Source: Cutaneotrichosporon cavernicola (lineage: Eukaryota; Basidiomycota; Tremellomycetes; Trichosporonales; Trichosporonaceae). Taken from it: a DNA stretch of 64,000 nt. This document shows, piece by piece, positions 11,634-21,740 of this stretch; positions within the stretch are counted from its first letter, which is position 1; each line of letters starts with the position of its first letter. The notes below the pieces were generated by a model. It was not told the origin of the DNA, did not search any database, and was given only the letters and a program-made list of their open reading frames with translations. The stretch lies in the NCBI RefSeq assembly GCF_030864355.1, contig NC_083397.1:558001-622000 (forward strand). Direction: 5' to 3'. The position numbers and the translations under genes were made by a program.

Positions 11634-11990
11634 ATGTAATGAGGAAAAGCAAACGGTCGAGATCAGCCGCAAGGTCGCGGTTGCGCCAATTAATACACGC
11701 CTAGCCAACGTCAAGCGCAAATTTGTGGCCCTTACGACAGGAAAGAAGGGGCCATCGAGGCTCTCCTGCAGCGACTCGAGTGTCTGCTCTGAACGCACGC
11801 GTCGGAGTAAAGGAAAACTGAAGGCGTCAGTGGGCAGCAACTGGGGTGGGTTACCAAGCTGTACAGCAACCAACGGAACGAGGACATGCAGAGCTGTGCA
11901 GAAGAACTGGCGCTGCACGAACCCCGAAAAGGTGGCCGACCCCAGGTGCACCTACGAGTCTAGTTCTCTGGCGGAGACTCCGAGTCTCAG
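11634..11990 (+). pseudogene. possible remnant of a coiled-coil gene
   Basis: A pyrimidine-rich leader (11505-11630) ends in CCCAACATG, as at real starts in this window, but the next codon is TAA. Past it, frames read helix-like pieces: EEKQTVEISRKVAVAP with RLANVKRKFVALTTG, then in another frame AIEALLQRLECLL, and after two stops LYSNQRNEDMQSCAEELAL. Each is short and broken by stops or frame changes. The composition recalls the intact coiled-coil gene 750 bases downstream. This is a weak call: it could be non-coding sequence with chance helical pieces. Comparison with the same locus in a sister species would decide it. Confidence 0.25.
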
Positions 11991-12059
11991 TATCGAAAGA
12001 CATGTGCGTCACCCATCTGCATGCCCTGTGGGATGCTGTGCATGGCGTCCAGGGGGATA

Positions 12060-12740
12060 AAAGCGGACCAGGTAAACGAATAGGTAGATGGTTAATACAA
12101 ATCGTGGCCGGTCGAGTGTATAGGCCGGCGGCGTCTGTGAGACTTGGGCCAACGGAAACAAGCGTTGTACTAGTCAAGGCGCACGCTTCTGAGACACGTC
12201 ACGCGACATTGGACATTGGCTAACTCCACCGATTACGTGCCACATGCCTGTTACAGTATGCAGACTGGATTGGATACACAAGCATCTTGGCGTTCGCCCA
12301 ATACAGTAACCGGTCTCACCCCAACATGTGATACCCTTCCTCGCTCGCTGACTCTCTCGCACCCGGTACGAACGCGGTCTCGCAAACCGTATCGCCGCTC
12401 TTCCCTTTGCTGAATGACCTCGGGCACCAGGCCTGAGAGCCTCGATACCCTCCAATCATGTATGTCCCGCAACAAACACAGAGGTCGGTCAAGTGAGCAG
12501 TCTGCTTCATGCCTCCGCCAAATATCGGCGTGGAGAGGTCAAGCCTTCCTCTCCGAACACCAGATTGCTGGTACATTTAAGTTGCAGAATTCAATTCTGT
12601 TTTCCAAACCCGCTCTCTGCTCTCGTCTCGATCGCCTCCTTTATATACCCAACAACTGTGAGTTCCTACTCACCTGTCTTCTCACACTAGTCTTCTCCCC
12701 ATACCCGCTTTACCCCACCTGCATTCAAGCCACCGCAGCC
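12060..12740. other. intergenic region and promoter of the coiled-coil gene at 12741
   Basis: No coding signal is recognised on either strand. The last 100 bases form a compact promoter: a TATATA element at 12642-12647 followed by a C/T-rich leader to the ATG. Confidence 0.4.
12642..12647 (+). promoter_or_regulatory. TATA-like element
   Basis: TTTATATACCC lies about 95 bases before the ATG at 12741, followed by a pyrimidine-rich leader. Position and sequence fit a TATA box, but this is judged by eye. Confidence 0.4.
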
Positions 12741-13607
12741 ATGAACCATCACGACACCGTCACCACGTCCGAGTTGCCGCCCGTGCTCAGCAACCCTGTT
12801 TTATGGCATTCATCCAATACCAAGATCGCCCCCCCAAGCCCGTCTTCCTCCATCAGCTCGTCTACCAGCAACGAGCAGCCTTCGACGGCGGGAGCCACTA
12901 TCTCCGTTGCCCAGGCCTGGGACGAGAAGAAGAGGATCGTGTGCGCGTACGAGAAGCGCATCGCCAACGCGGAGCGCCTCCTTGCCCGTCTCGTTCAGAA
13001 GTACAAAAGCCTCCTCGTTGAATCAGCCTTGCATGCAGTCGAGGAGAAGACCGACAAGCTGGAAATTGCCGAGCAGGTGACGAAAATCACCCGCCTGGAA
13101 CACGATGTACACAAACTCCGATGCGTCAACCTTACCCTCCTCGAGCGGGCCGAGAACAGCCGGAAGGAAGCGGACGAGGCGAATCAAAACCTGGTCAATG
13201 CATACGGACACAAGGCGGAGTTGGACCAGATCTACGCCCAAACTGTTCAAGAGCTGAATGTAAAGACTGAGGAGCTTGGAGTCCTCAAGTCATACCTCGC
13301 TGTTGGCGGAGAGACCAACGTGTACGGATATCAGCTGGCGCTCGCCACCGACCGCGCCGAAAAGTACCGCAGGCTCAACGCGGAGCTTGCGTTCCAGAAG
13401 GCCCTTGGTGACCAGACGATCGCCCAGCTCAGAATCGACAACCAGCACCTCAGGAACCAGATCCTCCCCAACCGGGGTATCATTTACGACGTCTCTAGCG
13501 TCGGGCCCATTCGGACGGCCAGGCCGCGCTCCATCGCCCCGTCTCCGTTCGTCCGCCGTCGTCATCCCCTGGCCGAGTCCACCTTGTTGGCTGATGTGCC
13601 CAAGTAG
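12741..13607 (+). CDS. orphan coiled-coil protein
   Basis: An intronless frame encodes 288 aa. The first ~60 residues are Ser/Thr/Pro-rich. Residues about 65-245 form long heptad-like helices (KKRIVCAYEKRIANAERLL, EEKTDKLEIAEQVTKITRLE, LLERAENSRKEADEANQNL) typical of a coiled coil. The C-terminus is Arg/Pro-rich (RPRSIAPSPFVRRRHP). No catalytic or known domain is recognised. The ATG follows a TATA-like element and a C/T-rich leader, and codon use is GC-ending like that of conserved neighbours, so I believe it is expressed. Similar orphan coiled-coil genes stand at 14223, 45914 and 48995, but I see no clear sequence identity between them. Function unknown. Confidence 0.7.
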   Translation: MNHHDTVTTSELPPVLSNPVLWHSSNTKIAPPSPSSSISSSTSNEQPSTAGATISVAQAWDEKKRIVCAYEKRIANAERLLARLVQKYKSLLVESALHAVEEKTDKLEIAEQVTKITRLEHDVHKLRCVNLTLLERAENSRKEADEANQNLVNAYGHKAELDQIYAQTVQELNVKTEELGVLKSYLAVGGETNVYGYQLALATDRAEKYRRLNAELAFQKALGDQTIAQLRIDNQHLRNQILPNRGIIYDVSSVGPIRTARPRSIAPSPFVRRRHPLAESTLLADVPK

Positions 13608-14222
13608 GGCTCCTGTTGTACATCCTTACAGTGCGCCGTTCAGGTGCCGGACTCTGCCCGTGTTGTACTGTAGCGTTATGAACTGTATCTTCTATCAATA
13701 CAAGATCTCAGGAGGGTCATGGTAGGGTTGGGATGCCTCCGAACCCTGAAAGCAAACCTAGTCTTAGATCTCAGGTAAACTGTGGCAAACTACGTAGATT
13801 CTCGAGTCACGCGAGTTGTCTTTGATTCCAACTAATGTTAATGTGGCCACGCGATCCCATGTTGACTTTGTCTCAGTCATCAATTGCCCTCTCTACTATT
13901 CGTCCATGGGCCCATCGTGGGTAGGGTGCGTATCGGACCCGACAGAAAGCGGTACTTTGTACCGGCGTCATGACCGGACATTAGCCCATGAGTCGGGAAA
14001 GGCGGTGAGGGCCGTGACCTAATGGACCTCGACGTACCGACGTATTGTTTTCCCCCCCTCTATTCCACAGTTTTTGTCACACTTCCCAGTCCTAACCATT
14101 CTCCTCTTAAAACACAACAACGTGGGTACGTTCACGCACCACATTCTGATATCAGACTGCCATTTGGCGTCTATCTTTCACACCCGTCCACACAGCCACG
14201 TACCTCTCGCAAGACCATAACA
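13608..14222. other. intergenic region
   Basis: These 615 bases hold the 3' side of the coiled-coil gene and a pyrimidine-rich leader before 14223 (CCCCCCCTCTATTCC near 14050). An in-frame extension of the next gene back to 14022 exists but reads through this leader and is judged untranslated. No other feature is seen. Confidence 0.4.
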
Positions 14223-14813
14223 ATGGAGTTCGCCTTCCAGAATAGCGCCGCTCCCCAGACTGTCACGCTCTCCCCGGAAATCACACTCGAGGTCCTCGCC
14301 ACTCGCGGCCTCGCAATCCACAACGGGGAGCTAGTCATCATGGCGGATCCGTCACGCAGTTCCACCTTCGACTCTGGTATTGGTGACGGTTTTGACGACC
14401 CGGTCGCGAACCGTGATGCGGATAACTACATCACCGACACGGACCTGATGGACGTCGATGACTTGATCGATGACAATAGCGGTATGACGGAAACGGCGAT
14501 TCACCTCCCATCCGGGCGCGCCGGAAGACTCTTCACGGAACTCCTAAATCTGACCGATGAGATTGAGGGTCTCGTGAATATGACGATGGAGGGTCTCGTG
14601 AATATGTCGATGGAGGGTCTCGCGAATATGTCGATGGAGCATCATGCGCTTCTGGAAGTGGAGTCTCCCATGCTGCATTGCCGGGAACAGGCACTCGTCG
14701 CCACAGATCGCCGTCTCCAGGAGGCAATCGAGAATATGGTTGAAACTGCCCTCCTCCAGAACACGATCACGGGCCCAGAGGTGTCGGCGGCGAAGGCTGA
14801 AGAGCTCCATTAA
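14223..14813 (+). CDS. orphan acidic protein with 8-residue repeats, possibly truncated
   Basis: An intronless frame encodes 196 aa from an ATG in an ACAATGGAG context. The middle is acidic (DTDLMDVDDLIDD). Three 24-base repeats at 14565-14636 give EGLVNMTM, EGLVNMSM and EGLANMSM. The end is helical (REQALVATDRRLQEAIENM). The frame stops at TAA (14811-14813), but the same frame goes on past a second stop at 14832-14834 with strongly coiled-coil sequence (IDQQKRHIDILQLETRVLEF), so the present protein may be a shortened form of a longer one. No known domain. See the separate entry for the downstream part. Confidence 0.55.
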   Translation: MEFAFQNSAAPQTVTLSPEITLEVLATRGLAIHNGELVIMADPSRSSTFDSGIGDGFDDPVANRDADNYITDTDLMDVDDLIDDNSGMTETAIHLPSGRAGRLFTELLNLTDEIEGLVNMTMEGLVNMSMEGLANMSMEHHALLEVESPMLHCREQALVATDRRLQEAIENMVETALLQNTITGPEVSAAKAEELH

Positions 14814-15165
14814 GTGCTGCGCAACCAAACTTAGACTATCGATCAACAGAAGCGCCATATCGACATTTTGCAATTGGAAACTCGGGTGCTAGAGTTTGAG
14901 GCCCACCAACTCCAGTTGCAGCTTGACAAAATCGCCCAAACCCCACTCCCCACCTGTGTGTGGGTCCGAATCCAACGGTACACGAGGACCCCGAAAGTTC
15001 GCCCAGGCCTGAGCAACGAATGGATGGTCCGGCCAACTCTGGAATGCGTCGTCGACGCCTCACAGCTCGACTCGCACCACGCCACAAAGATTCGCGAACA
15101 AGACAAGATCCTGCCGGGCTGTCCTCCACTCAAGGCCAGCCGTGTCCTGTACATGCTGTGGCTGT
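14814..15165 (+). pseudogene. in-frame continuation of the 14223 gene beyond two stops
   Basis: Directly after the TAA, the same frame reads VLRNQT, a TAG, then TIDQQKRHIDILQLETRVLE, FEAHQLQLQLDKIAQ: a clear amphipathic helix. Both stops differ from Gln codons by one C-to-T change (CAA to TAA, CAG to TAG), and Gln fits the heptads at both places. After about 14945 the coding character fades, though the frame stays open to 15167. An alternative is a 66-base intron from GTG at 14783 to CAG at 14848 that removes both stops in frame, but it lacks the CTGAC/CTAAC branch site seen in other introns here. Confidence 0.4.
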
Positions 15166-16248
15166 GAACCCAAACGTCCAAGAACTCGCTGGAGATGGGG
15201 TTGTTGCCAATGTAGTTTTGCTTCTCGTCAACTGGATGGACATAGTGCTTCGTGGCAGGCTCTTTGCCCAATAGAACAATTGAATAGGCTGATTAAGACC
15301 ATCACTGATGCTGGATTGGTACAATGGCCCAAAACCCCCAAAACCATCAGTCCTCTGGGCCGCTCTGTTCAGTGACGTCCCTGAGAATGATGGCTTACCA
15401 CGGCATGGACATTGTACGTCTGCTACCCGTGTGCATTCTTTCTTTCTCGTTTTACAAATCTACTGTCGGACCCCACCACACCAGAGTCCACAGATGGGGG
15501 CATGTGAGCGAGAGAACGTGAGATACCCGAATTGTAGCCTCTTTGGCGTGATACACGTGCCTGTTACGCTTGGCGGAATTCGCCGTGTCATAAATGGAGA
15601 TAATGTGAGAGAAAAGGGTGGTAGTTTCTCCCTGTCTCACAGTATGTTGTGAAACGGTCCAGCAGGACAATGCACAGCTTTTGAGCACATGAACACGAGC
15701 ACCAGAGACAGCCGGGTCCACCAAAACTGCTCCCAATGAATGAATCAATCCAGGTAAGGTACTTGGCTTCCGTTTCAAAGTCCCACGCGCTTTTATGCAA
15801 TTTCTACGATAATGCAGCTGCAATGTTCGCCGTCATCATAATGTCTTTCAGCTATTTGCAGGAGGAGAGAGGAGAGCGGAGAGCGGTACACTAGGCGGAA
15901 GATCCAATTCACACCTAGATCTCCACATGACTTGCCGCTGTGGCGCAGCCCTCTCTTACCTCCGAGACCCTTTGCCACTCGAACAACAACTCACGCCACT
16001 CAAGCGTGAGACATAACGACGTACTCTTCTCGCATCATCGTTTCCCGCACTTCTTGCTCTCTCTGCACACAGATTTCTCACATCTGCATCCCCCAAGTCA
16101 CATCCACTGTACAGCTCTCTCATTTATATCGCGTTCTCTGAAACCTCTTCTCCATCAACCTCCTCAACCTCATCAACGTGCCAAAACATCACCATCGATC
16201 AGTGAGCATTCCTGACTCGCTCTAACAATTTCTGACGAGGCTCAGACC
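15166..16248. other. intergenic region and leader of the gene at 16249
   Basis: No supported coding frame is seen in this 1.1-kb stretch. Towards the right end the sequence becomes pyrimidine-rich, with CATTTATATC at 16121-16130 as a TATA-like element. A typical short intron pattern occurs in the leader: GTGAGC at 16202 to CTCAG at 16245, with CTGAC and CTAAC inside, suggesting a 44-nt 5'-UTR intron just before ACCATG. Confidence 0.45.
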
Positions 16249-18003
16249 ATGACCATCACCCCCGTTACCTACAACCAGGAGCACGAGGCCGCATCGACCT
16301 CGTCGAGTTCTGCCGAACGCAAGGCAGCGGCGGCACGGTATCCCGCCATGGACCTCGTCCCCGTCACCGAGTCGCAGCCCTGGGGTAGTTACCCGTGGGG
16401 TGCACAGGGTAAGCGCCCCAAGCACAAGACCAAGCCGGCTCTCAAGAAGGCCACCAGCCTCCCCGCCCAGTCCGTCGCCGCCAACGCCACTGCCATCGCC
16501 TCCGAGCCCGTCGCCGCCAACGCCACTGCCACCGCCTCCGAGCCCGCCGCCACCCCTACTCCCCCCCGCGGCGTCTCGTTCAACAAGGTGGTGCACTACC
16601 TCGTCATTGAGCGCCTCCCCGAGTGGGCCTCGACCGCCAAGGACGGCGAGCAGGAGGGCGACCAAGGCACCATGTTTCTCCGTCCGGTGGGGTATTCCGC
16701 CTACGAGCCCAGTCACATCGACGTCGCCCGCTCGCCCGAGTTTGCCGAGCGCCAGCGCGCCGCATCGGATCGGCGCGCTTACATCCACCGCCTGCAGCAC
16801 TTGCAAGACCGCAAGCAGCTGGAGGACGGCGACTACCGTGGGTGTGACGAAGCGCGGAGCAACCGGAGCGTGAACAAGTGGACCTTGTCGGCCCAGGGTA
16901 ACGAGGTGCGGCACTCGTTGCGCTACTGCGGCGCTTCCTACGACCCCGATTCCGAGCCGCCGGCTTTGCAGGAGCCGGACGAGGACAGCGGGTGGGAGAC
17001 GAGCTCGGACGCCTCGGACTTGGTCGGTGTCCGCCCGGCCAACGGCGCGCGGTTCGGCGACGTCTCGAACCACGATGTGGGCGACGTGGACAATGACACC
17101 GGGTTTGGCACGGACACGATCGCAGGGGACGCCGCCAACGGGAGGTACGAGGAAGTCGAGCGACCGCCTCGTTTCGGGACCTTCAACTTGCTCCCGACTC
17201 GTTCGGGGCCCATAAACTTGCCCCGGTCTCGTTGGAGCTCGATGGACTTGCGCGAACTCGCCTCGCCAAAGCCCAACGACGCCGATGTCAGCGCGGACTC
17301 GGTATACTCGTTCAACTCGGATGTCGCCGAGTTTGACTTCGCCAGCGACAGCGAGCGTGAAAGCCGCCGCGACAGCGACAGCGACGGCGAGTGGGACGGC
17401 GACCGCGGCGCCTTGCTTCGTTCGGACAATGACGCTGTCGACGACGGCTGGGTGGACGACGGCCAGATCAAGGGCATGGTCGACAACTTGCTCGACATCG
17501 GGTTCGGTGACTCGGCGGGAGACAGGCGCTCGAACTCGCCGCCATCGAGACCGGCGAGTGTGGATCAAGGCGTCAGCAACGACAGCGCCGTTGTCGCCGA
17601 GAGCAATGTCGACATGGAGGCCGGTGACACTGCGGCGGAGGAGGCCTTTGCAAGAGTGTCAAGCGAGTTCGGCGCGTCGATCAGCGAGACGTCTGCGGGA
17701 GAGCTCGGTCAGGCGGTGAGCGCGGTCGTGGTGGCAATCAGCCCCAGCTCTGAGTTACCCGTCGCCCTTACGACCAGCAACCTCCAGATCCCCTTCGCTG
17801 CTCCTGGGCATTTCGCGGGCCCTACCCCTGATCTCGTGAGCCCCGCGTCAAGTTACCCGCCGACGCCGTCGCCGCTCTCGACCGCCGCCTCGAGGTGCCC
17901 CTCGCCGCTTCTGCCGCCCTCGTCCATGCTCTTCGCGCCCCCACCATCTCGCGATGAAGTTGCTGAGCCCCCATTCCACTCGCAGCACCCCGCCCTCCAG
18001 TGA
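16249..18003 (+). CDS. large disordered protein with a possible PP1-docking motif
   Basis: A single frame encodes 584 aa. Most of it is Ser/Asp/Pro-rich and likely disordered. A 36-base direct repeat near 16477-16550 encodes AANATA-type repeats. The best-structured part is around residues 105-200: RGVSFNKVVHYLVIERLPEW and then SPEFAERQRAASDRRAYIHR, suggesting a helical region. RGVSF fits the [R/K]-x-[V/I]-x-[F/W] docking motif of protein phosphatase 1 regulators; that is a short motif and only a hypothesis. No kinase, zinc finger or membrane segment is visible. A 5'-UTR intron probably ends just before the start codon. It has a long antisense open frame that is only a codon-bias shadow. Confidence 0.65.
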   Translation: MTITPVTYNQEHEAASTSSSSAERKAAAARYPAMDLVPVTESQPWGSYPWGAQGKRPKHKTKPALKKATSLPAQSVAANATAIASEPVAANATATASEPAATPTPPRGVSFNKVVHYLVIERLPEWASTAKDGEQEGDQGTMFLRPVGYSAYEPSHIDVARSPEFAERQRAASDRRAYIHRLQHLQDRKQLEDGDYRGCDEARSNRSVNKWTLSAQGNEVRHSLRYCGASYDPDSEPPALQEPDEDSGWETSSDASDLVGVRPANGARFGDVSNHDVGDVDNDTGFGTDTIAGDAANGRYEEVERPPRFGTFNLLPTRSGPINLPRSRWSSMDLRELASPKPNDADVSADSVYSFNSDVAEFDFASDSERESRRDSDSDGEWDGDRGALLRSDNDAVDDGWVDDGQIKGMVDNLLDIGFGDSAGDRRSNSPPSRPASVDQGVSNDSAVVAESNVDMEAGDTAAEEAFARVSSEFGASISETSAGELGQAVSAVVVAISPSSELPVALTTSNLQIPFAAPGHFAGPTPDLVSPASSYPPTPSPLSTAASRCPSPLLPPSSMLFAPPPSRDEVAEPPFHSQHPALQ

Positions 18004-18179
18004 CCCCCTGCTGACCTTTGAATGATCCATCCACACGGACATAGCTGCCATCATTCTCCGGATCCTCTTTGTTCGATTTCGATATCCATCTTTTGTCATT
18101 ACCATGCATCTCATATCTGCTTTGCCGCTGGATCATGCACAACTTACATCTGTATCGCTAACCTTCTACAATGCACTAC

Positions 18180-19407
18180 TCAGAGCTTGGCACTTCCCTG
18201 CTCGTTGACAAACACACCCGCGACACCGAAGCCGGTACCGGCACACATTGAGGTGACGACGACCTTGGCGCCCGTGCGTTTGGCCTCGTTCAGGCCGGTC
18301 GCGACCTGGCGCGCGCCAGTTGCGCCGAGGGGGTGTCCAATGGCAATAGCACCACCGTTTGGGTTGAGCTTGCTCTGGTCAAGGCCGAGGTCCTTGGCGC
18401 AGTAGAGAGCCTGACCAGCGAACGCCTCGTTGATCTCGAAGATGTCGACGTCGGAGAGCTGCAGACCGACCTTCCTGAGCGCCTTGGGAATCGCCACCGC
18501 GGGTCCAACACCCATAATACGAGGAGGAACACCGGCAGTCACGACACATCCGACCTTGCCGATGATTGGGAGACCGAGGTTCTCCGCAACACTGCGGCGG
18601 GCGAGGACGACGGCAGCAGCACCGTCAGTCAGCTGCGACGAGTTGCCGGCGTGCGTTGTTCCGTCGGCCTTGAACGCGGGTTTGAGGCCCTTGAGCGACT
18701 CGGCAGTGACGCCGTACCGAGGAGTGTCATCACGAGTGACAGTCTTGTCGCCAATGGTGACGGGGACAATCTCGCCATCGAAGCGCCCGGCCTTCTGCGC
18801 CGCCTCTGCCTTCTGGTGCGAGCGGGCAGCGAACTCGTCCTGCTCCTGGCGCGAAAGTGCATAGCTAAAATCAGCGAATGCGAATATGGATGACGTACTC
18901 TTCCACAACATTCTCGTTGGTAATACCCATTGGGATGAGGCAGTCGGCTGCGAGCGGGTGCTTGCGCACAGCCTCTGATGTAGGGTGGTCAAGTGGTGTG
19001 CGTGCATAGTGGTGAGTCATGCTCTCGCATCCACCAGCAATGCCAATGTCAATGTCGCCAGCCCGGATCTCGTTGGTAATAGTCCAAATCGCCTGAAGAG
19101 ACGACGAGCATTGACGGTTGACGGTCGACACTGACGTCTCGATGGGGAAGCCAGCAGCAAGAGCGGCCATGCGTGAAATAGATGCACCTCCACGAGGAGT
19201 ACGGACCGTGCCGATCTGGATGTCCTCGACGAGCTTGGGGTCGATGCGGGCAGCCGAGACGGCACCCTTGAGGGCGCCGACGAGCATGTCTTCAAACCGG
19301 GCGTCCTTGAGCGCACCCTTGGTCGCCCTGCACATGGGTGTGCGCTTGGCGGCGAGGATCACGACATCGTCGGGGTTCTTGGACAGGAGAGAGGCCTTTC
19401 CGGACAT
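18180..19407 (-). CDS. POT1: 3-ketoacyl-CoA thiolase (acetyl-CoA C-acyltransferase), peroxisomal type
   Basis: This enzyme carries out the last step of beta-oxidation, splitting 3-ketoacyl-CoA to acetyl-CoA and a shortened acyl-CoA. Two exons (19407-18900, 18865-18180) give 397 aa. The acylated Cys100 lies in VNRQCSSSLQA. The other catalytic residues are in NEAFA, GGAIAIGHPLGATGAR and MCAGTGFG. The protein ends in SAKL, a good peroxisomal PTS1 tripeptide (AKL), while no PTS2 nonapeptide is seen near the N-terminus. The intron (18866-18899, 34 nt) is placed so that VVE joins DYALSRQEQDEF. The gene is convergent with the disordered-protein gene at 16249, with 176 bases between the two ends. Confidence 0.92.
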
Positions 19408-19905
19408 GATTAGAGATTAGATGGGAGTTTTGGGAAGTGTCAGTAGATCAGAGAGTAGTTATATCTGGATGGGCAGATGGGGTGGAGACATGCCGGTAAC
19501 TGGCTTGCCGAAATCCGGGGCTGGGTGTAATCGCCGGAGTGGGCCGGGTCTGGGGTGACAAGTAGGGCCGCTACGGTCATGACCGAACACCGACCACCCA
19601 CTTGTTAGTCTACATCTTACGGCCGAGGTTCTTGGTGCATCGGGGTCACCGATCGTTCACGTGGACGTCTGTGCAGCCATATTGTTGACGGCAAGGAGAA
19701 TTCTGGATCTCTGAGAGCGCAAAATACACCTCTGTTACCTCCTCACCAAAGATGACACGTGGTTGACACTTGGAAAGATGGGGTCGATTAAGGAATGGGA
19801 GTAATGAAGCGCGTCAACCTCGACGCGTCGCTCAAAAGATCAACAAATCACTCATCACTCTTTACTCGCCACTCGCCACCACCGCATATCACCAATCATC
19901 ACACA
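19408..19905. other. intergenic region between divergent thiolase and PRI1 genes
   Basis: This is a shared 5' region of about 500 bases for the thiolase (minus) and PRI1 (plus). It has no supported frame. GGGCCGGGTCTGGGG around 19540 and the surrounding GC-rich sequence could carry regulatory sites, but none is recognised with confidence. Confidence 0.4.
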
Positions 19906-21469
19906 ATGGTTACTACAATTCAAGAAGAAGCGTGAGCTGGAAGGATATGTCATAGAGCTGACCACAGAATGGCATACGAGTTCGTCCTCACCCACCTTGC
20001 CTCCTAACCACAGCCCGTCGTCGCGGCACGTCATGAGCATGTTCTACAAGCGCCTGTTCCCGTACAAGCCCTTCTTCAGGTGGCTCAACCAGTCTGATGG
20101 TGAGCTCAGTGTATCCTGGAGATAGCTCACGCAGCCCCGGGCAAGCTATGGACGCACCGCGAGTTTGCCTTCACCATCGAGAACGACGTGTACATCCGAT
20201 ACAACTCGTACAACACAGCCTACGACTTCCAGAAGGATGTTCTGCGCCTCGTGCCCTCGCGTTTCGAGATCGGGCCGCAGTACTCGCATCGCGTTAGCAT
20301 TCTCTCGGTTGTCCTGTATCTGACATCAGCCGCGCGACCGCAAAACGCTCCCCAGTGGTGTCCTACAGCCCCTTCGTCGTGAGCTCGTCTTCGACATTGA
20401 CATGACCGACTACGATGAGATTCGCACGTGCTGCACCGACAAGAAGATCTGCAAGCGTTGCTGGGGTTTCATCGCCGCCGCCGTCAAAGTGCTCGACAAG
20501 GGACTCCGGGGTGAGCTACTGGTCGGGTATCATAATTAACGACAGATACGTTTGGGTTCAAGCACCTCCTCTGGGTGTACTCTGGCCGCCGTGGTATCCA
20601 TTGTTGGGTTTCGGATACACTTGCTGTCGACCTAACGGACGACCAGCGACGCGCACTCGTCACCTTCCTCGAGGTGATTAAGGGAAGCAAGGAGCAGGCC
20701 AAGAAGGTCAACCTACGTGGAGGGCGAGACGAAGTGCCCCTCCATCCGTTCCTCGCCGAGGCGTTGAAAACGCTCAAGGACAGGTTTAAAAAGCTCTGTT
20801 TGACGGACCAGGACGTCCTGAAGACGGAGCGCGGGTGGGAGGCGCTCCTTGCGCTGGCACCGAATGACCGGGGTGAGTGAGTCTGCCTGATGCAGCTGAC
20901 AGCAGCCACGACGGACAAGCTGCGTCAGATTTGGGAGAGCGACCCGGACCGCTCGTCGATGAAGAAGTGGTCGGACGTGGGGGATCAGGTGAACGCAGAG
21001 CGGGAAGCGAAGACTCCAATGGGTCGCAAATGGAATGCGGCGCTCGAAGACATCATCCTTCAGTACACGTATCCGCGCATCGACGCTGAGGTGTCCAAGC
21101 ACCGCAACCACTTGCTCAAGGCGCCGTTCTGCGTGCACCCGGGCACGGGGCGGGTGTGTGTTCCCGTCGACCCGGAAAAGGTGGATGAATTCGATCCGGA
21201 CACGGTACCGACTGTTGGCGAGCTGCTTGCGGAACTCGACCGTGCCTCGCCGAGTGACAGCAACGGGAAGATGATCGAGGGTAGGTTGTGTGTACGAGAC
21301 CAGACGCTCACGACAGACTACGACCGGACATCGCTCAAGCCGTATGTTGAGATGCTGGAAAAGCATGCACGCGCGATCATGGAAGATGTGAAGGGAGCAA
21401 GAGGAGGTGAGTGGATAGATGCCAACGTGCTGACCCAATTCAGCGAAGGAGGAGACGACCGAGTTCTAA
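19906..21469 (+). CDS. PRI1: DNA primase small (catalytic) subunit PRI1
   Basis: PRI1 makes the RNA primer in the DNA polymerase alpha-primase complex. The exons join to 426 aa: 19906-19931, 19968-19979, 20014-20099, 20135-20292, 20330-20510, 20546-20872, 20906-21280, 21317-21406, 21444-21469. Family blocks are MSMFYKRLFPYKPFFRWL, AFTIENDVYIRYNSY, the metal-binding acids in ELVFDIDMTDYDE, the zinc-site cysteines in TCCTDKKICKRCW, and VYSGRRGIHCWV. The N-terminus is uncertain: a 12-nt second exon coding for MAYD-like residues, or a single larger intron 19932-20013, both keep the frame. The intron at 20293 uses a GTTAGC donor. Nearly all introns are 33-37 nt. The frame ends at TAA with KEETTEF. 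Confidence 0.9.
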
Positions 21470-21740
21470 CTGTTGTACATATGCATCGTGTGTCTTTTGG
21501 CTCACCTATTATTTTTTTCAGGTGGCCGAGCGGCTGGGCATCGGGACCGTCCCGGCGGCCGACTAAAATAGCACTGCGGCGCACAGACACTGCGTTGAAC
21601 AGACCGCACGACGCGATGCTTGTACCCGCGCTCAAGCGTAGTCTTCATCGCTGACATCTATAAGAACATTCTCGCTGCTCACCCTCAACTTACACGCACT
21701 CCACAGTCCTTACCTCTGCCTCACCAGTTTTAACCCCATC

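Noticed and set aside
16222..17568. 448-codon antisense frame over the disordered-protein gene
   Set aside because: It mirrors the GC-rich third-position bias of the plus-strand gene, has no recognisable motif, and its composition (Arg/Val/Gly-rich) is typical of a shadow.
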